Below are positions 43,725 through 52,659 of a stretch of 64,000 nt of DNA, one piece after another. The DNA is from an uncultured Rothia sp. (GTDB taxonomy: Bacteria > Actinomycetota > Actinomycetes > Actinomycetales > Micrococcaceae). Numbering within the stretch: the stretch's first letter is position 1; each line of letters opens with the position of its first letter. Location: positions 1 to 64,000 of the forward strand of contig CAMIIP010000006.1 of the NCBI GenBank assembly GCA_946222285.1, in the 5' to 3' direction. A program made the position numbers and the translations under genes. The notes under the pieces are model-generated. The model saw only the letters and a list, made by a program, of their open reading frames with translations, ran no database searches and was not told where the DNA came from.

Positions 43725-44866
43725 ATGGCAGAAAGGAACACTGTGTTTATTGGTCTTCGAGATATATTTTTTGCGAAGGGGCGGTTTGCCCTTATCGCCG
43801 CAGTGGTGGCTTTGCTGACCTTGTTACTGGTGATGCTGACCGGTCTGACCGGGGGATTGGGCAAACAGAATACTGCTGCCTTGGAATCTTTGAACGTGGA
43901 CCGCGTGGTCTTCGGCTCGCTCGGTTCTAATGACCCGGAAATCTCGTTTACTTCATCCAGCGTGAATGCAGCCGAAGAGCAACAGTGGGCGGAGCAAAAC
44001 GGTATTTCTCAGGTAACTCCTCTGGGCATTTCGCAGACGACGGCGGAGGGCCCCAGGCTTCTGCAGCAGTAGCGGTTTTTGGAATTCCTGCAGAGAGTTC
44101 TTTGCTGAAGCAGTCAGTGGGAGAGGCTACTTCTGGCTCAGCTTCGCTTGCTGATAACCGTGTAGTGATAGCGGAAAGCGTTGCCCAAGACACGGGACTA
44201 GCGGTGGGTGACTCATTGACTCTGAGCGGTAACACCTTTGAAGTAGGCGGAATCGTTGATACTACCTACTATTCTCACACTCCCGTGGTATGGGCAAGCA
44301 CAGAGAACTGGCAAAAAATCGGTCATATTCAGCCTGCTACCGACTCTCGCAGTGAAACGGTAGGTACGGTGCTGGCCGTTTCTGCACCGGATGCCGACAA
44401 CGCTCTGTTCAACAAGGTAGCCGATCAGAGCCGAACACTAGCCGTTACCACCAAAGATTCTTTGACAGGTCTTGCCGCTTACCAGTCTGAGCGTGGTTCG
44501 CTCCAAGCCATGCAGGGCTTTCTCTACGGGATTTCAGCCCTGGTCACCCTTTCATTTCTTACGGTATGGACGATTCAACGCACCCGCGATTTGGCGGTTC
44601 TGCGTGCGCTGGGAGGATCTACCGGCTACTTACTCAAAGATGCCCTCATTCAAGCGGCAATTATTTTACTCATAGGCGCAGGAACCGGCGCACTTTTGGG
44701 CTGGGGCCTAGGTGCCCTGGCGCAGAACGCTCTTCCTTTTCAACTGGATGTTCTCACCGTTGTCGCACCCGCGCTTGGCATTTGGATGATTGGTTTGATC
44801 GGAGCGCTCATCGCCACTTCTCGCATCACCAAAATTGATCCCATGATTGCTTTAGGAGGCAACTAA
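43725..44866 (+). pseudogene. FtsX-like ABC transporter permease, frameshifted
   Basis: The first frame gives an N-terminal helix and part of the extracellular domain (VFIGLRDIFFAKGRFALIAAV, then to GISQTTAEG) and ends at 44072. A second frame continues without a gap (GPQASAAVAVFGIPAESS) through the extracellular domain to the three C-terminal helices of a DevC/MacB-type permease (ALGGSTGYLLKDALIQ, IDPMIALGGN). One base added in the GGGCCCC run near 44049-44057 would join both. The ATPase gene overlaps its stop (TAATG). The break would inactivate the transporter, or it is a read error. Confidence 0.78.
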
Positions 44867-45606
44867 TGAACAGCGTTCTTTCTCTTTCTAATGTCACTCT
44901 AGAATACCCAGATGGTGTGGACGCTCAGGGCAATCCGCAAACGCTCAAAGCGCTCAATAATGTTTCCTATACCGCTCTAAAAGGAACCATGAACGCCATT
45001 ATCGGCGCTTCAGGATCAGGTAAATCATCGTTACTTTCTGTTGCCGCTACACTTATTCGGCCCACCTCTGGCTCAATTGCCCTTGATGGGGTGGATCTTA
45101 CAAGCCTCAAAGACTCTGAGCGAACCAAGCTCCGTGCCCAAAAAATCGGCATAATCTTCCAACAGCCAAACCTCATTGCCTCGCTCACCGCCGAAGAACA
45201 GCTCATAGCTGTGGCGCACATGAATGGCGCTCGCGGAGCTGCGCTCAAAACCGCTAACCAGCGTGCTCAGGAGATGCTGGACGTTGTCGGATTGGCAGAG
45301 ATGAGGAAGAGGCGCCCCCACCAACTCTCTGGCGGTCAGCGTCAGCGCGTGAATATTGCCAGGGCACTCATGGGTAAACCTTCGCTACTGCTGGCTGACG
45401 AACCCACCTCGGCGCTGGATAGGGAACGCTCGGCGTCCATCGTGGAACTGCTTGCTAAACTCACCCAAGAATTCGATCTAGCAACCGTGATGGTCACTCA
45501 TGATCTAACCAGCACCCAGCAGGTAGATACGGTATTCACCATGAAAGACGGTAGAGGCAGTATCACGCCAGTGGCTGAAGTTGAGGCTCTCACGATCGAG
45601 CAGTAG
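44866..45606 (+). CDS. ABC transporter ATP-binding protein, MacB/LolD-like
   Basis: A 246-residue ATPase: Walker A GASGSGKSSLL (about 46-56), Q-loop FQQPNLI, signature LSGGQRQRVNIARAL, Walker B LLLADEPTSALD, His in VTHDL. This pattern is typical of partners of FtsX-like permeases, and the start overlaps the stop of that permease. Together with the divergent two-component system it probably formed an antibiotic- or envelope-stress exporter. Confidence 0.92.
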   Translation: MNSVLSLSNVTLEYPDGVDAQGNPQTLKALNNVSYTALKGTMNAIIGASGSGKSSLLSVAATLIRPTSGSIALDGVDLTSLKDSERTKLRAQKIGIIFQQPNLIASLTAEEQLIAVAHMNGARGAALKTANQRAQEMLDVVGLAEMRKRRPHQLSGGQRQRVNIARALMGKPSLLLADEPTSALDRERSASIVELLAKLTQEFDLATVMVTHDLTSTQQVDTVFTMKDGRGSITPVAEVEALTIEQ

Positions 45607-45655
45607 CGCAGTAGTATTAAAGCTACTTACTCGTTCTCAGCATAAAGGAATCTCC

Positions 45656-46507
45656 GTGCCCCATTTTCGCCGAAACGATCGAGCTGCTGCCCTGCCGGCA
45701 CGAGTCTCTCGTAGTTGGCTACTCGTCTCCGCGGCGGCCGATGAAAAAGTTATTGCTGAAGCTCTTGAATCTGAAGCAGATTCGATTCTCATTGATCTTG
45801 AAGACGGTTGCCCTGAAGACCTCAAAGATATCTCTCGACAGAAAATCGTGGAGCTTCTTCAAACGTCTATGACCGCTTGGGTTCGTATTAACACTATGGG
45901 TACTGACCACTGGAAAAAAGATGTTGAGGCGCTTAACGGCGTCAAGGGCTTGCGTGGCGTGATGCTGGCGACCACCGAACACCCCGACCAGGTGACTCGC
46001 ACAGCAATGATGCTTTCGGCAGGTACTCCCGTCATCGCTCTGATCGAATCTGCTGTGGGCATGCTCAATGTGGTTGATATTGCCCGTGCTCCCGGTACCT
46101 TCCGTCTAGCCTTTGGTGTAGGAGACTACCGCCGTGACACCGGTGTTTCTGCTGATCCGATTGCGCTCTCTTACGCGCGTTCGCAACTGGTTCTAGCCTC
46201 TCGTGCCGGTGAACTACCTGGTCCTATCGATGGCCCCTCGGTGGGTAAGAGCGGTGGAGAGCTGATGAGAGAATGTCATTACACCACTATGCACGGTATG
46301 ACGGGCAAGCTTTTGCTTGATCCTAAACAGGCTGAAACTATCAACCTAGCTCTGGCTCCCAGTGAAGAAGAAATCGAGTGGGCACAAGAAATGCTACGAG
46401 GTTCTGGCAACGGAAGTGTTCCTAAAGACGGATCCTACTTACCTCGCTTAGCGCGAGCTCGCAAAGTCTCTGAGCTGGCAAAGACTTACGGGCTATGGCG
46501 TAGCTAA
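45656..46507 (+). CDS. HpcH/HpaI-family CoA ester lyase (CitE-like)
   Basis: About 283 residues with the TIM-barrel aldolase fold of citrate lyase beta subunits: LIDLEDGCPEDLK, WVRINTMGTDHW and ALIESAVGMLNVVDIA, with GMTGKLLLDPKQ near the end. Stand-alone CitE-like lyases cleave CoA thioesters such as malyl- or citramalyl-CoA; the substrate here is unknown. I chose GTG 45656, preceded by AAGGAATCTCC, because an earlier in-frame ATG lies inside the ABC gene. Confidence 0.88.
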   Translation: MPHFRRNDRAAALPARVSRSWLLVSAAADEKVIAEALESEADSILIDLEDGCPEDLKDISRQKIVELLQTSMTAWVRINTMGTDHWKKDVEALNGVKGLRGVMLATTEHPDQVTRTAMMLSAGTPVIALIESAVGMLNVVDIARAPGTFRLAFGVGDYRRDTGVSADPIALSYARSQLVLASRAGELPGPIDGPSVGKSGGELMRECHYTTMHGMTGKLLLDPKQAETINLALAPSEEEIEWAQEMLRGSGNGSVPKDGSYLPRLARARKVSELAKTYGLWRS

Positions 46508-46533
46508 ACTTTTCTCACCAGCAGCAAAGAGAC

Positions 46534-46567
46534 GAGGGGCGGCTCCTCATCTGAGGAGCCGCCCCTC
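46534..46567. terminator. 16-bp perfect GC-rich hairpin
   Basis: GAGGGGCGGCTCCTCA (46534-46549) and TGAGGAGCCGCCCCTC (46552-46567) are perfect inverted copies. The site lies between the convergent CoA lyase and small membrane-protein genes. No long U-tract. Confidence 0.75.
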
Positions 46568-46611
46568 ATCTTGGGTTTTGCCGTTTTACGTGCTTGATAA
46601 AACCCCTAAAG

Positions 46612-46851
46612 TTATGAAGTAATTTCAGCGGTATGTTGCTCTTTGCTGTAACCGATAAGGTAAGCCCACAAAAGAGCGGTAATCATGGCGAGAGAAAGCA
46701 TTCCTGCCACCGAAGCATCAGCCTGGAAAAGTTGGCGGTAGAAGAACCACAGCGCGGTTGAAGGGATGAAAAATAGAACTGCAAGAAGCCAGAAGCTACC
46801 GGAAGAGCGACCTTTAGATTTGCGCGATGAACTGAAGAACTCTTTGAGCAT
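46612..46851 (-). CDS. small membrane protein of unknown function
   Basis: A 79-residue protein with a basic N-terminus (KSKGRSS) and two hydrophobic helices (about 20-38 and 50-68). The start ATG 46851 has GGAGG upstream. No family recognised. Confidence 0.7.
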   Translation of the reverse strand: MLKEFFSSSRKSKGRSSGSFWLLAVLFFIPSTALWFFYRQLFQADASVAGMLSLAMITALLWAYLIGYSKEQHTAEITS

Positions 46852-47009
46852 GAGAAAACCTCCGTATATCAAGGGGGAACGTGCGAGCGTATCTCAATCA
46901 TAACGTTTTGATATAGATGAAGTGAAGATGATTACGTTTTGGTAACAAAAAACACTCTTATAAGCTCAGATGTTACGTAAATATTTCTCGATCCGATTTT
47001 ATCAATAGA

Positions 47010-47042
47010 AAAATCCGCTAACGGTAAGCGATAGCGGATTTT
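47010..47042 (-). terminator. terminator after tRNA-Thr
   Basis: AAAATCCGCTA (47010-47020) pairs with TAGCGGATTTT (47032-47042). On the minus strand Ts follow the stem. Confidence 0.8.
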
Positions 47043-47050
47043 CAACTCAA

Positions 47051-47125
47051 TGGAGCCTCCAGTCGGATTTGAACCGACGACCTTTTCTTTACGAGGGAAA
47101 TGCTCTACCCCTGAGCTATGGAGGC
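47051..47125 (-). tRNA. tRNA-Thr (CGT)
   Basis: Minus-strand cloverleaf: acceptor GCCTCCA/TGGAGGC, D-arm AGCTCAGGGGTAGAGC, anticodon loop CTCGTAA (CGT), T-arm GTCGGTTCAAATCCGAC, discriminator T and encoded CCA. Confidence 0.95.
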
Positions 47126-47224
47126 TTGCTCGCCACTTACGCTTGCGCGTGTAATGAACGAATGTCACTGTACCAGAAACCCGCTAAATCTTGCCACTTG
47201 GGAGAATCTGAGACGTGGGGAAAG

Positions 47225-47872
47225 CTAGAGTTTTTCAATAATCTGTGGCAAATCTGCCATGTTCGTAAAGACCTGAGCTCCGGCGTCGTCCAACTTGTGG
47301 GCGGGTGTAACTCCACCAGCGTAACCCAGTACCGGCATCCCTGCGGCTTTCGCCGCGCTCACGCCGTGGGCGCTATCCTCAACCACCACGCAGTTTTCCG
47401 GCTCTACTCCCATGGACGACGCCGCATGCAAGAAAAGATCAGGGGCAGGTTTGCCTCGGGCTACGTCTTGGGTGCTGAAAATATGGGAGTCTTCAAAATA
47501 TCTCAGCATTTTGCAGAGGGACAGTGAACGGCGAATGCGTTGGTGGGTACCACTGGAAGCTACACAGCGTGGAACTGCGAGTTGTTCTAGGGCTTCAATG
47601 ATGCCGGGAACGGGCTCGAGACTTTCTTCAAATGATTCCTTGTAGCGGGTTTCGAGGGAATCAATCCATTCTGGGCCGAGCGGGCGGTTGAGGTATTCCT
47701 CTAAACCTTCCTGCACCTTAATCATGGGAATACCAAGAAACTTTTCAATGACCTGCTCGCGCGTAAGTTCCCAGCCGTGTTCGGTGAGTACCTGACGGTC
47801 AATTTCTACGGCGAGCACTTCACTATCAACGAGAACGCCGTCGCAGTCGAAGATGATAAGTTCAGGTTTCAT
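47225..47872 (-). CDS. HAD-superfamily phosphatase, beta-phosphoglucomutase-like
   Basis: A 215-residue HAD subfamily IA hydrolase. The nucleophile and acid are D9 and D11 in IIFDCDGVLVDSE, motif II is VASSGTHQR, the Lys is in RGKPAPDLFL and motif IV is VVEDSAHGVSAAK. Such proteins dephosphorylate sugar phosphates or related metabolites. It is a single-gene unit between tRNA-Thr and the divergent NAD(P)-binding protein gene. Confidence 0.9.
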   Translation of the reverse strand: MKPELIIFDCDGVLVDSEVLAVEIDRQVLTEHGWELTREQVIEKFLGIPMIKVQEGLEEYLNRPLGPEWIDSLETRYKESFEESLEPVPGIIEALEQLAVPRCVASSGTHQRIRRSLSLCKMLRYFEDSHIFSTQDVARGKPAPDLFLHAASSMGVEPENCVVVEDSAHGVSAAKAAGMPVLGYAGGVTPAHKLDDAGAQVFTNMADLPQIIEKL

Positions 47873-47974
47873 GGGTCTCCTAGGAAATAAAAGCTCAGTA
47901 AGGATAGTTTATATAAAGGTAGAGGGTCAGAAATCACACCCTTTTCAGGCTTTCCAGACGAAAAGGAGAAGCTC

Positions 47975-48649
47975 ATGGCAAACGTAACGATTATTGGTGG
48001 ACACGGCAAGGTAGCTCTTTGGGCTGAACCCAAACTTGTTGAAGCAGGGCACACTGTCAATGCTGTCATCCGTCAGGCAGAGCAAGCCGACGCGGTTGGG
48101 GAGACGGGCGCGCACGCCGTCGTCCTCGATATTGAAAATGCTTCGGCTGCAGAGCTGGAAAAGATGTTCAAAGATACCCAAACAGACGTTATCGTCTGGA
48201 GCGCAGGTGCCGGTGGCGGAGATAAGTCTCGTACTTTTGCGGTGGATCAGGACGCCGCAGTACGCACCATCGAGGTTGCAGAAAAGCTCGGTATCAAGCG
48301 CTATGTGATGGTCTCTTACATGGGCGCCGGAACCGGGCACCAGGTCGATGAGAGCAATGGTTTCTATGCTTACGAAACCGCTAAAGCGGTTGCTGATGCC
48401 TTCCTGCGCGATTCGGAGCTGGATTTCACCATTCTTGGGCCCGGAGTGTTAACCCTTGATAATGCTTCGGGCATCGAGGTGGGTGGCCAGCCTGAGAACT
48501 CTGATACTCCGCGCGAGCTGGTAGCTGAGGCAATCGTTGCCACTATTGCCGATGACTCAACTATCGGCAAATCCATTGCCTTCTCTGAAGGTTCGGACGA
48601 CGTCGCCGAGGCTCTTGCAGGCGCACCAGCTAAGCGCGACTTTAGGTAA
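47975..48649 (+). CDS. NAD(P)-binding atypical SDR (YhfK/NmrA-like)
   Basis: A 224-residue Rossmann protein: VTIIGGHGKVALWAEPKL at the start (glycine-rich loop), VIWSAGAGGGDKS at strand 4 and KRYVMVSYMGAG. These are marks of atypical SDRs that sense or reduce with NAD(P)H. The Tyr-x3-Lys is partly present as YAYETAKAVAD. Substrate unknown. The last five residues (KRDFR) and the 16 bp encoding them recur at the end of the Abi gene at 50448-50463. Confidence 0.88.
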   Translation: MANVTIIGGHGKVALWAEPKLVEAGHTVNAVIRQAEQADAVGETGAHAVVLDIENASAAELEKMFKDTQTDVIVWSAGAGGGDKSRTFAVDQDAAVRTIEVAEKLGIKRYVMVSYMGAGTGHQVDESNGFYAYETAKAVADAFLRDSELDFTILGPGVLTLDNASGIEVGGQPENSDTPRELVAEAIVATIADDSTIGKSIAFSEGSDDVAEALAGAPAKRDFR

Positions 48650-48770
48650 TTAGCTGCGGCCCGAAGTTTGTACCAGAAAAGTGCAATCTGACCAGATTAA
48701 ACCTGGTCAGATTGCACTTTTCTGGTACAAACTGTTGATTCTCTTCTGCACTAAGCTAGATCCATGAGTC
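48634..48770 (+). repeat. diverged direct repeat, copy 1 (gene end, hairpin, promoter)
   Basis: It begins with GCGCGACTTTAGGTAA (48634-48649), continues with an AGTTTGTACC...GGTACAAACT hairpin, and ends with a TAAGCT box and ATGAGT. The same order recurs at 50448-50590. Confidence 0.7.
48665..48733. terminator. 31-bp perfect hairpin
   Basis: Arms 48665-48695 and 48703-48733 pair over 31 bp without mismatch around a 7-nt loop. It is likely a strong terminator of the NAD(P)-binding protein gene, or a structural repeat. It lacks a U-tract. Confidence 0.7.
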
Positions 48771-49303
48771 TTGCTCTAAAACCGGTCACAATGAGCGACA
48801 TCGATACTTTTGAGCAAGTATTTTCTAATCGTGAAAATGCTAGTACCTATCAGTGGTTTGGTTTCACAAATTACAATTCCCTTCGTGAGGCTTATCGAGA
48901 GCGCGGAGCATTGGGCGGCGAAGAAAACACGCTCAGTATTTATGACGACGACGAACTCGTGGGTCGAGTAGATTGGTTCACGAAAACCTGGAGCCGGGCG
49001 GCCACCAGCAAATGTTGGGAAATCGCAATTGGGGTTCTTCCGGCATACCGTGGGCGCGGTTATGGATTTCAAGGACAAAAACTTCTGATTGATTATCTAT
49101 TTACTCACTATCCCGTACACCGAATTCAAATTACGACCGACCCAGAGAATAAAGCCGAACTCGCTTGCATCGAGAAACTAGGTTTCGTTCAAGAGGGACG
49201 TATCAGAGAAGGTCAGTGGCGTGAGGGCGCCTGGCAGGATCAGCTTCTTTTCTCTAGACTTCGCACTGATTGGAAGAACCCAGCAAATCCTTATACCCCT
49301 TGA
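48764..49303 (+). CDS. GNAT family acetyltransferase, RimJ/RimL-like
   Basis: A 179-residue N-acetyltransferase: EIAIGVLPAYRGRGYGFQGQKLLIDYLF holds the acetyl-CoA loop, and HRIQITTDPENKAELACIEKLGFVQEG the C-terminal core. Acceptor unknown. TAAGCT at 48752-48757 ends 6 nt before the ATG, so the transcript may be leaderless. It is the first gene of the segment between the two diverged repeats. Confidence 0.88.
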   Translation: MSLALKPVTMSDIDTFEQVFSNRENASTYQWFGFTNYNSLREAYRERGALGGEENTLSIYDDDELVGRVDWFTKTWSRAATSKCWEIAIGVLPAYRGRGYGFQGQKLLIDYLFTHYPVHRIQITTDPENKAELACIEKLGFVQEGRIREGQWREGAWQDQLLFSRLRTDWKNPANPYTP

Positions 49304-49505
49304 TAAGGGATAACTGTCTTTTGAGTTAAGTCCTGGGAGGCTTTACTTCTAAACGGAATGGGGTACAAAATACCCTCGCCGTGTGATAGATTTGGGTGCA
49401 TTATATCCCTCACGCCTCTCGACGATGCGCACTTGAGGGATTTTTCTTTACCTGATCAGAGGCAAAATAATGAATCATATGCGTGCCCGAGGAGAGCTTG
49501 AGTAT

Positions 49506-50463
49506 ATGAAGCCGGCGCTCTCTCATCAGGATCTTTTACAGCGGTTATCCGATAGAGGATTAAATATTGGTTCGGAGGAACGAGCTCTCAGGTACTTGAG
49601 GCATATTGGATACTATCGACTCTCGCCTTACGCTATTCCATTCCAAAAAAGAAACACTGAGCATGAATTTAAGGCAGATGTTTCCTTTGATGACCTTCTT
49701 GATCTATATATTTGACCGCTCATTGCGGCTACTCGTTTTAGATGCTTTAGAAAGAATCGAAGTCTCGGTTCGGTCAGCGATGAGCGACTATATGTCTGAG
49801 ACTTATTCAGATCCTCACTGGTATACGAGTCCAAAACATTTTAAAAATACGGCGGTACATAACTCTCTTATAAAAATTATGCGCAATGCCTGTGAGAGTC
49901 AACTGAAACGAAAAGCCGAATCTAGCAAGATGGAACTAAACTACCCCTCTGCCTTGGAGCACTATCTCACCACTTACAAAACCCCTGAACTCCCACCGTC
50001 CTGGTTGATGATTGAAACTTTGACGATTGGTCAGCTTGAAATGACCTATAGAAATTTAAAGCTTCGCAAAGATAAAACTGCTATTGCAAAGACCCTTGGC
50101 CTGACTGCACCTGTACTTGAATCGTGGCTCAAAAGCTATGTGCGTGTACGCAATATCTGCGCTCATCATGGACGGTTATGGAATGCCGGGCTTGGCGCAT
50201 ATCCACTGATACCCACGTCTTCTACGATTTACTGGCTTCGGAATCAGCCGATCCATGAATCATCTCGGTTGCGTCTTTATCCAGTTCTTGTTTCCTTGCA
50301 ATCGGTTTTATCAGTTATTTCTCCTCGAAGCAGTTGGGCAGACAGACTTTATGAATTAGTTAATGAGCGTCCCACGATGAACCTGAGAGGGATGGGCTTT
50401 CCAGAGTGCTGGTATGAAGATTCTTTTTGGCGAGAGCCTCTTTTGCAGCGCGACTTTAGGTAA
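49506..50463 (+). pseudogene. Abi_2-family abortive-infection protein, frameshifted
   Basis: The joined product would be about 317 residues of the Abi_2 (AbiD/AbiF) family, which confers phage resistance in lactococci. The first frame has LSHQDLLQRLSDRGLNIG and LRHIGYYRLSPYAIPF and ends in DDLLDLYI. The second continues FDRSLRLLVLDALERIEVSVR to YVRVRNICAHHGRLWN, the conserved HEPN-like RxxxxH region. The break is in a short TA run at 49707-49714; one more TA would give LYIFDRSLR. ATG 49506 has GAGGAGAG upstream; ATG 49470 is an alternative. AT-rich codons and flanking repeats point to insertion. Confidence 0.78.
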
Positions 50464-50590
50464 GAGAAGCTAGCTTCAGCACCGAGTTTGTACCGCGATA
50501 GCGCATTAGTACCGTCTAAGTGGCGGTACCGGTGTGCGTTTGCGGTACAAACTATTGGATTCCTTCTGTATTAGGCTAAATATATGAGTT
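50448..50590 (+). repeat. diverged direct repeat, copy 2
   Basis: The same 16-bp GCGCGACTTTAGGTAA opens this copy. An AGTTTGTACC...GGTACAAACT hairpin, TTCTGTATTAGGCTAAA and ATGAGT follow in the same order as copy 1 at 48634. Confidence 0.7.
50485..50553. terminator. 30-bp imperfect hairpin
   Basis: The arms 50485-50514 and 50524-50553 share perfect outer ends (AGTTTGTACCGC) and inner TACCG, with several mismatches between. It corresponds in position and outer sequence to the perfect hairpin at 48665-48733. Confidence 0.6.
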
Positions 50591-50916
50591 TCTTGAGGAC
50601 GTTTACCCGTAAGAAAGGCAGTTCATCCATGTCAGAACAAGCAACAGAAGCACAACTAAATGCCACCGTTACCGGCCAGGTTCAGGGCGTAGGTTTCCGA
50701 TGGTGGGCCAAAGGCGAAGCAGAGCCACTCGGACTCACCGGCTATGCTAAAAACCTTGTAGATGGTTCTGTAGAAATTCTTGCCCAGGGCAGCGAAGAAA
50801 ACTGTAAAAAGCTACTGGCAAAGCTCAACTCGGGCGATACCGCAGGTCAGGTAGAGAAGGTGGACGCCGAAATCGTGGCAGCGCAGGGTAGCTTTAAGGA
50901 CTTCGGTACCTACTAA
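50584..50916 (+). CDS. acyP: acylphosphatase
   Basis: A small enzyme hydrolysing carboxyl phosphates such as acetyl phosphate or 1,3-bisphosphoglycerate. Catalytic Arg39 is in GQVQGVGFRWW and Asn in GYAKNLVDGSV. With ATG 50584 the protein is 110 residues; ATG 50629 (AAAGGCAG upstream) would give 95, closer to the usual 90-95. TAGGCT at 50572-50577 is 6 nt before ATG 50584, which would suit leaderless initiation there. The CDF gene follows 2 bp after the stop. Confidence 0.9.
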   Translation: MSFLRTFTRKKGSSSMSEQATEAQLNATVTGQVQGVGFRWWAKGEAEPLGLTGYAKNLVDGSVEILAQGSEENCKKLLAKLNSGDTAGQVEKVDAEIVAAQGSFKDFGTY

Positions 50917-50918
50917 GC

Positions 50919-51838
50919 ATGGGTCACGATCACAGCCACTCTCACGGCGCAGAAGCGAACGGTAAACGCCTAGTGATAGTCGTGAGTATCGCCTGGTTAC
51001 TCTTTGTTTTCCAATTGATAGGTGCCTGGATAACAGGTTCGCTCGCTCTGCTTTTTGACACGGTTCATGTGCTCACAGATGCCCTTGCCGTGACCGTTGC
51101 CTTGGCGGCTGCGCGACTTGCAGCACGCCCGTCGTCCTTAAGCGCACCTGGGGCTGGAAGCGTATTGAGGTTATCAGCGCCATGTTTCAAGCAGCGATTT
51201 TGCTGGGCGTGGGTGCCTTCGTTATCGTCGAAGCCATTCAGCGTTTTATTCATCCTGAGGAAATTCCTGGCATAGATGTGCTGATTTTTGGTGCGATTGG
51301 TCTAATAGGTAACCTCGTGATGATTGCTGTGCTTGCGGGCGGAAACCGCGAAAATTTCAACATGCGTGCGGCTTTCTTAGAGGTACTCAACGATGCGCTG
51401 GGTTCGGTTGCAGTAATCATCTCGGCGGTAGCGATTACCCTATGGGGTTGGTATCGAGCGGATGCTGTGGTGGCACTCTTCATTGGTGTTTTGATTATTC
51501 CCCACACTCTCAAACTGCTGTTTGAAACCATTAGTGTACTTCTCGAATCCACTCCACCGAATCTCGACTTAGCAAAGCTCCAGAGCCACCTCGAAGAACA
51601 AGAGCACGTGTTGGCGGTCCATGATCTACACGCTTCGCAAATTTCCTCTGATCTACCGGTATTGACCGCGCACGTGGTGTTGCGCGACGAATGCTTTGCA
51701 AGCGGTCATAGCGTTGAAATTCTCAAGTCCTTACAGAGTTGTGTGAACGATCATTTTGAGGTCAGCATTCGCCACTCGACCTTCCAGCTTGAACCCGAAT
51801 CGCTCCAGGAAAGCGAGCACTACGCGGGACTGCACTAG
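50919..51838 (+). pseudogene. cation diffusion facilitator transporter, frameshifted
   Basis: The first frame starts with a His-rich tail (GHDHSHSHG), helix 1 and helix 2 with the metal site FDTVHVLTD, then leaves the family after ARLAARP. Shifting frame there gives VVLKRTWGWKRIEVISAMFQAAILLGVG and the rest of a zinc/cadmium exporter, with the second metal site EVLNDALGSV and a cytoplasmic C-terminal domain. One base missing in the CGCCCG near 51126-51132 explains it. Without that base the transporter is lost; a homopolymer read error is possible. Confidence 0.8.
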
Positions 51839-51861
51839 TAGATTCCCCTACGATAGAGAAC

Positions 51862-52659
51862 ATGACATTTCGTACAGTTCAGCTCTCTTTCTCCGGTCTT
51901 GGCGCGCGTATTATTCCCGACGGCTTTAGCGATTCCGGCTATATTCTCGAAATCGGTGGCGCTGAACAATCGCACGTTGATATGGATGACCCTTCACATA
52001 TTTTCTACGAGTACTTGCGACGTATCGGCAATGTTCTAGACGTTTTTCGTCCCGCTAGCCAGCCCATTTCTGCCGCTCATCTCGGCGCTGGTGCTCTCAC
52101 CCTGGCCCGTTATCTTCAGGCAACTCGCCCGGGTTCCTCGCAGGTTGCCGTAGATATTGAACGTGAACTTCCCACTCTCGTTCTGGACGAGCTACCCCTA
52201 CCTGCTGAAACCCACCTGCAGGTTCTTATCGACGACGCGCGGGCGGCAGTTCCCGCACTAGCACCCGCTGTGAAGGCGGAGGGCGGAATCGATGCGATTA
52301 TTCTCGATATCTTCTCCGGCTGGGAAGCGCCAGAGCACCTCACCGAGCCTGATTTCTACCGTGAATTACAGGGCGAGCTCTCCGCAGAAGGAGCGCTTAT
52401 CGTCAATGTAGGAGATGACCCCGGACTCACCTTTTTCGCCTCGCAAGCACGTACTATGCTCAGCGTTTTTGAATATGTCTGGTGCCTAACTGAGCAATCA
52501 CTTCTCAGCGCTAAACAGCCGGGCAATCTGATTTTGGTGGGTAGTGAAAAAGCTCTTGACCCCGAAACCCGCGAACAGCTTTTAGCGGCGGGGCCGCACC
52601 CCGCCGTCGTCCTGGATACGAACGGGCTGAGCGATTTTGTGGCAGAGCTGCTGGACTAA
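51862..52659 (+). CDS. spermidine-synthase-like methyltransferase-fold protein
   Basis: A 265-residue Rossmann protein related to the stand-alone, often orphan spermidine synthase-like proteins of actinobacteria. AHLGAGALTLARYL is the SAM-binding loop, AVDIER the acidic strand end and DDARAAV/AIILDIFSGW the active-site region. The DIFSG motif fits aminopropyltransferase-like proteins, but no polyamine pathway gene is adjacent. TACGAT at 51849-51854 ends 7 nt before the ATG, suggesting leaderless initiation. Confidence 0.82.
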   Translation: MTFRTVQLSFSGLGARIIPDGFSDSGYILEIGGAEQSHVDMDDPSHIFYEYLRRIGNVLDVFRPASQPISAAHLGAGALTLARYLQATRPGSSQVAVDIERELPTLVLDELPLPAETHLQVLIDDARAAVPALAPAVKAEGGIDAIILDIFSGWEAPEHLTEPDFYRELQGELSAEGALIVNVGDDPGLTFFASQARTMLSVFEYVWCLTEQSLLSAKQPGNLILVGSEKALDPETREQLLAAGPHPAVVLDTNGLSDFVAELLD

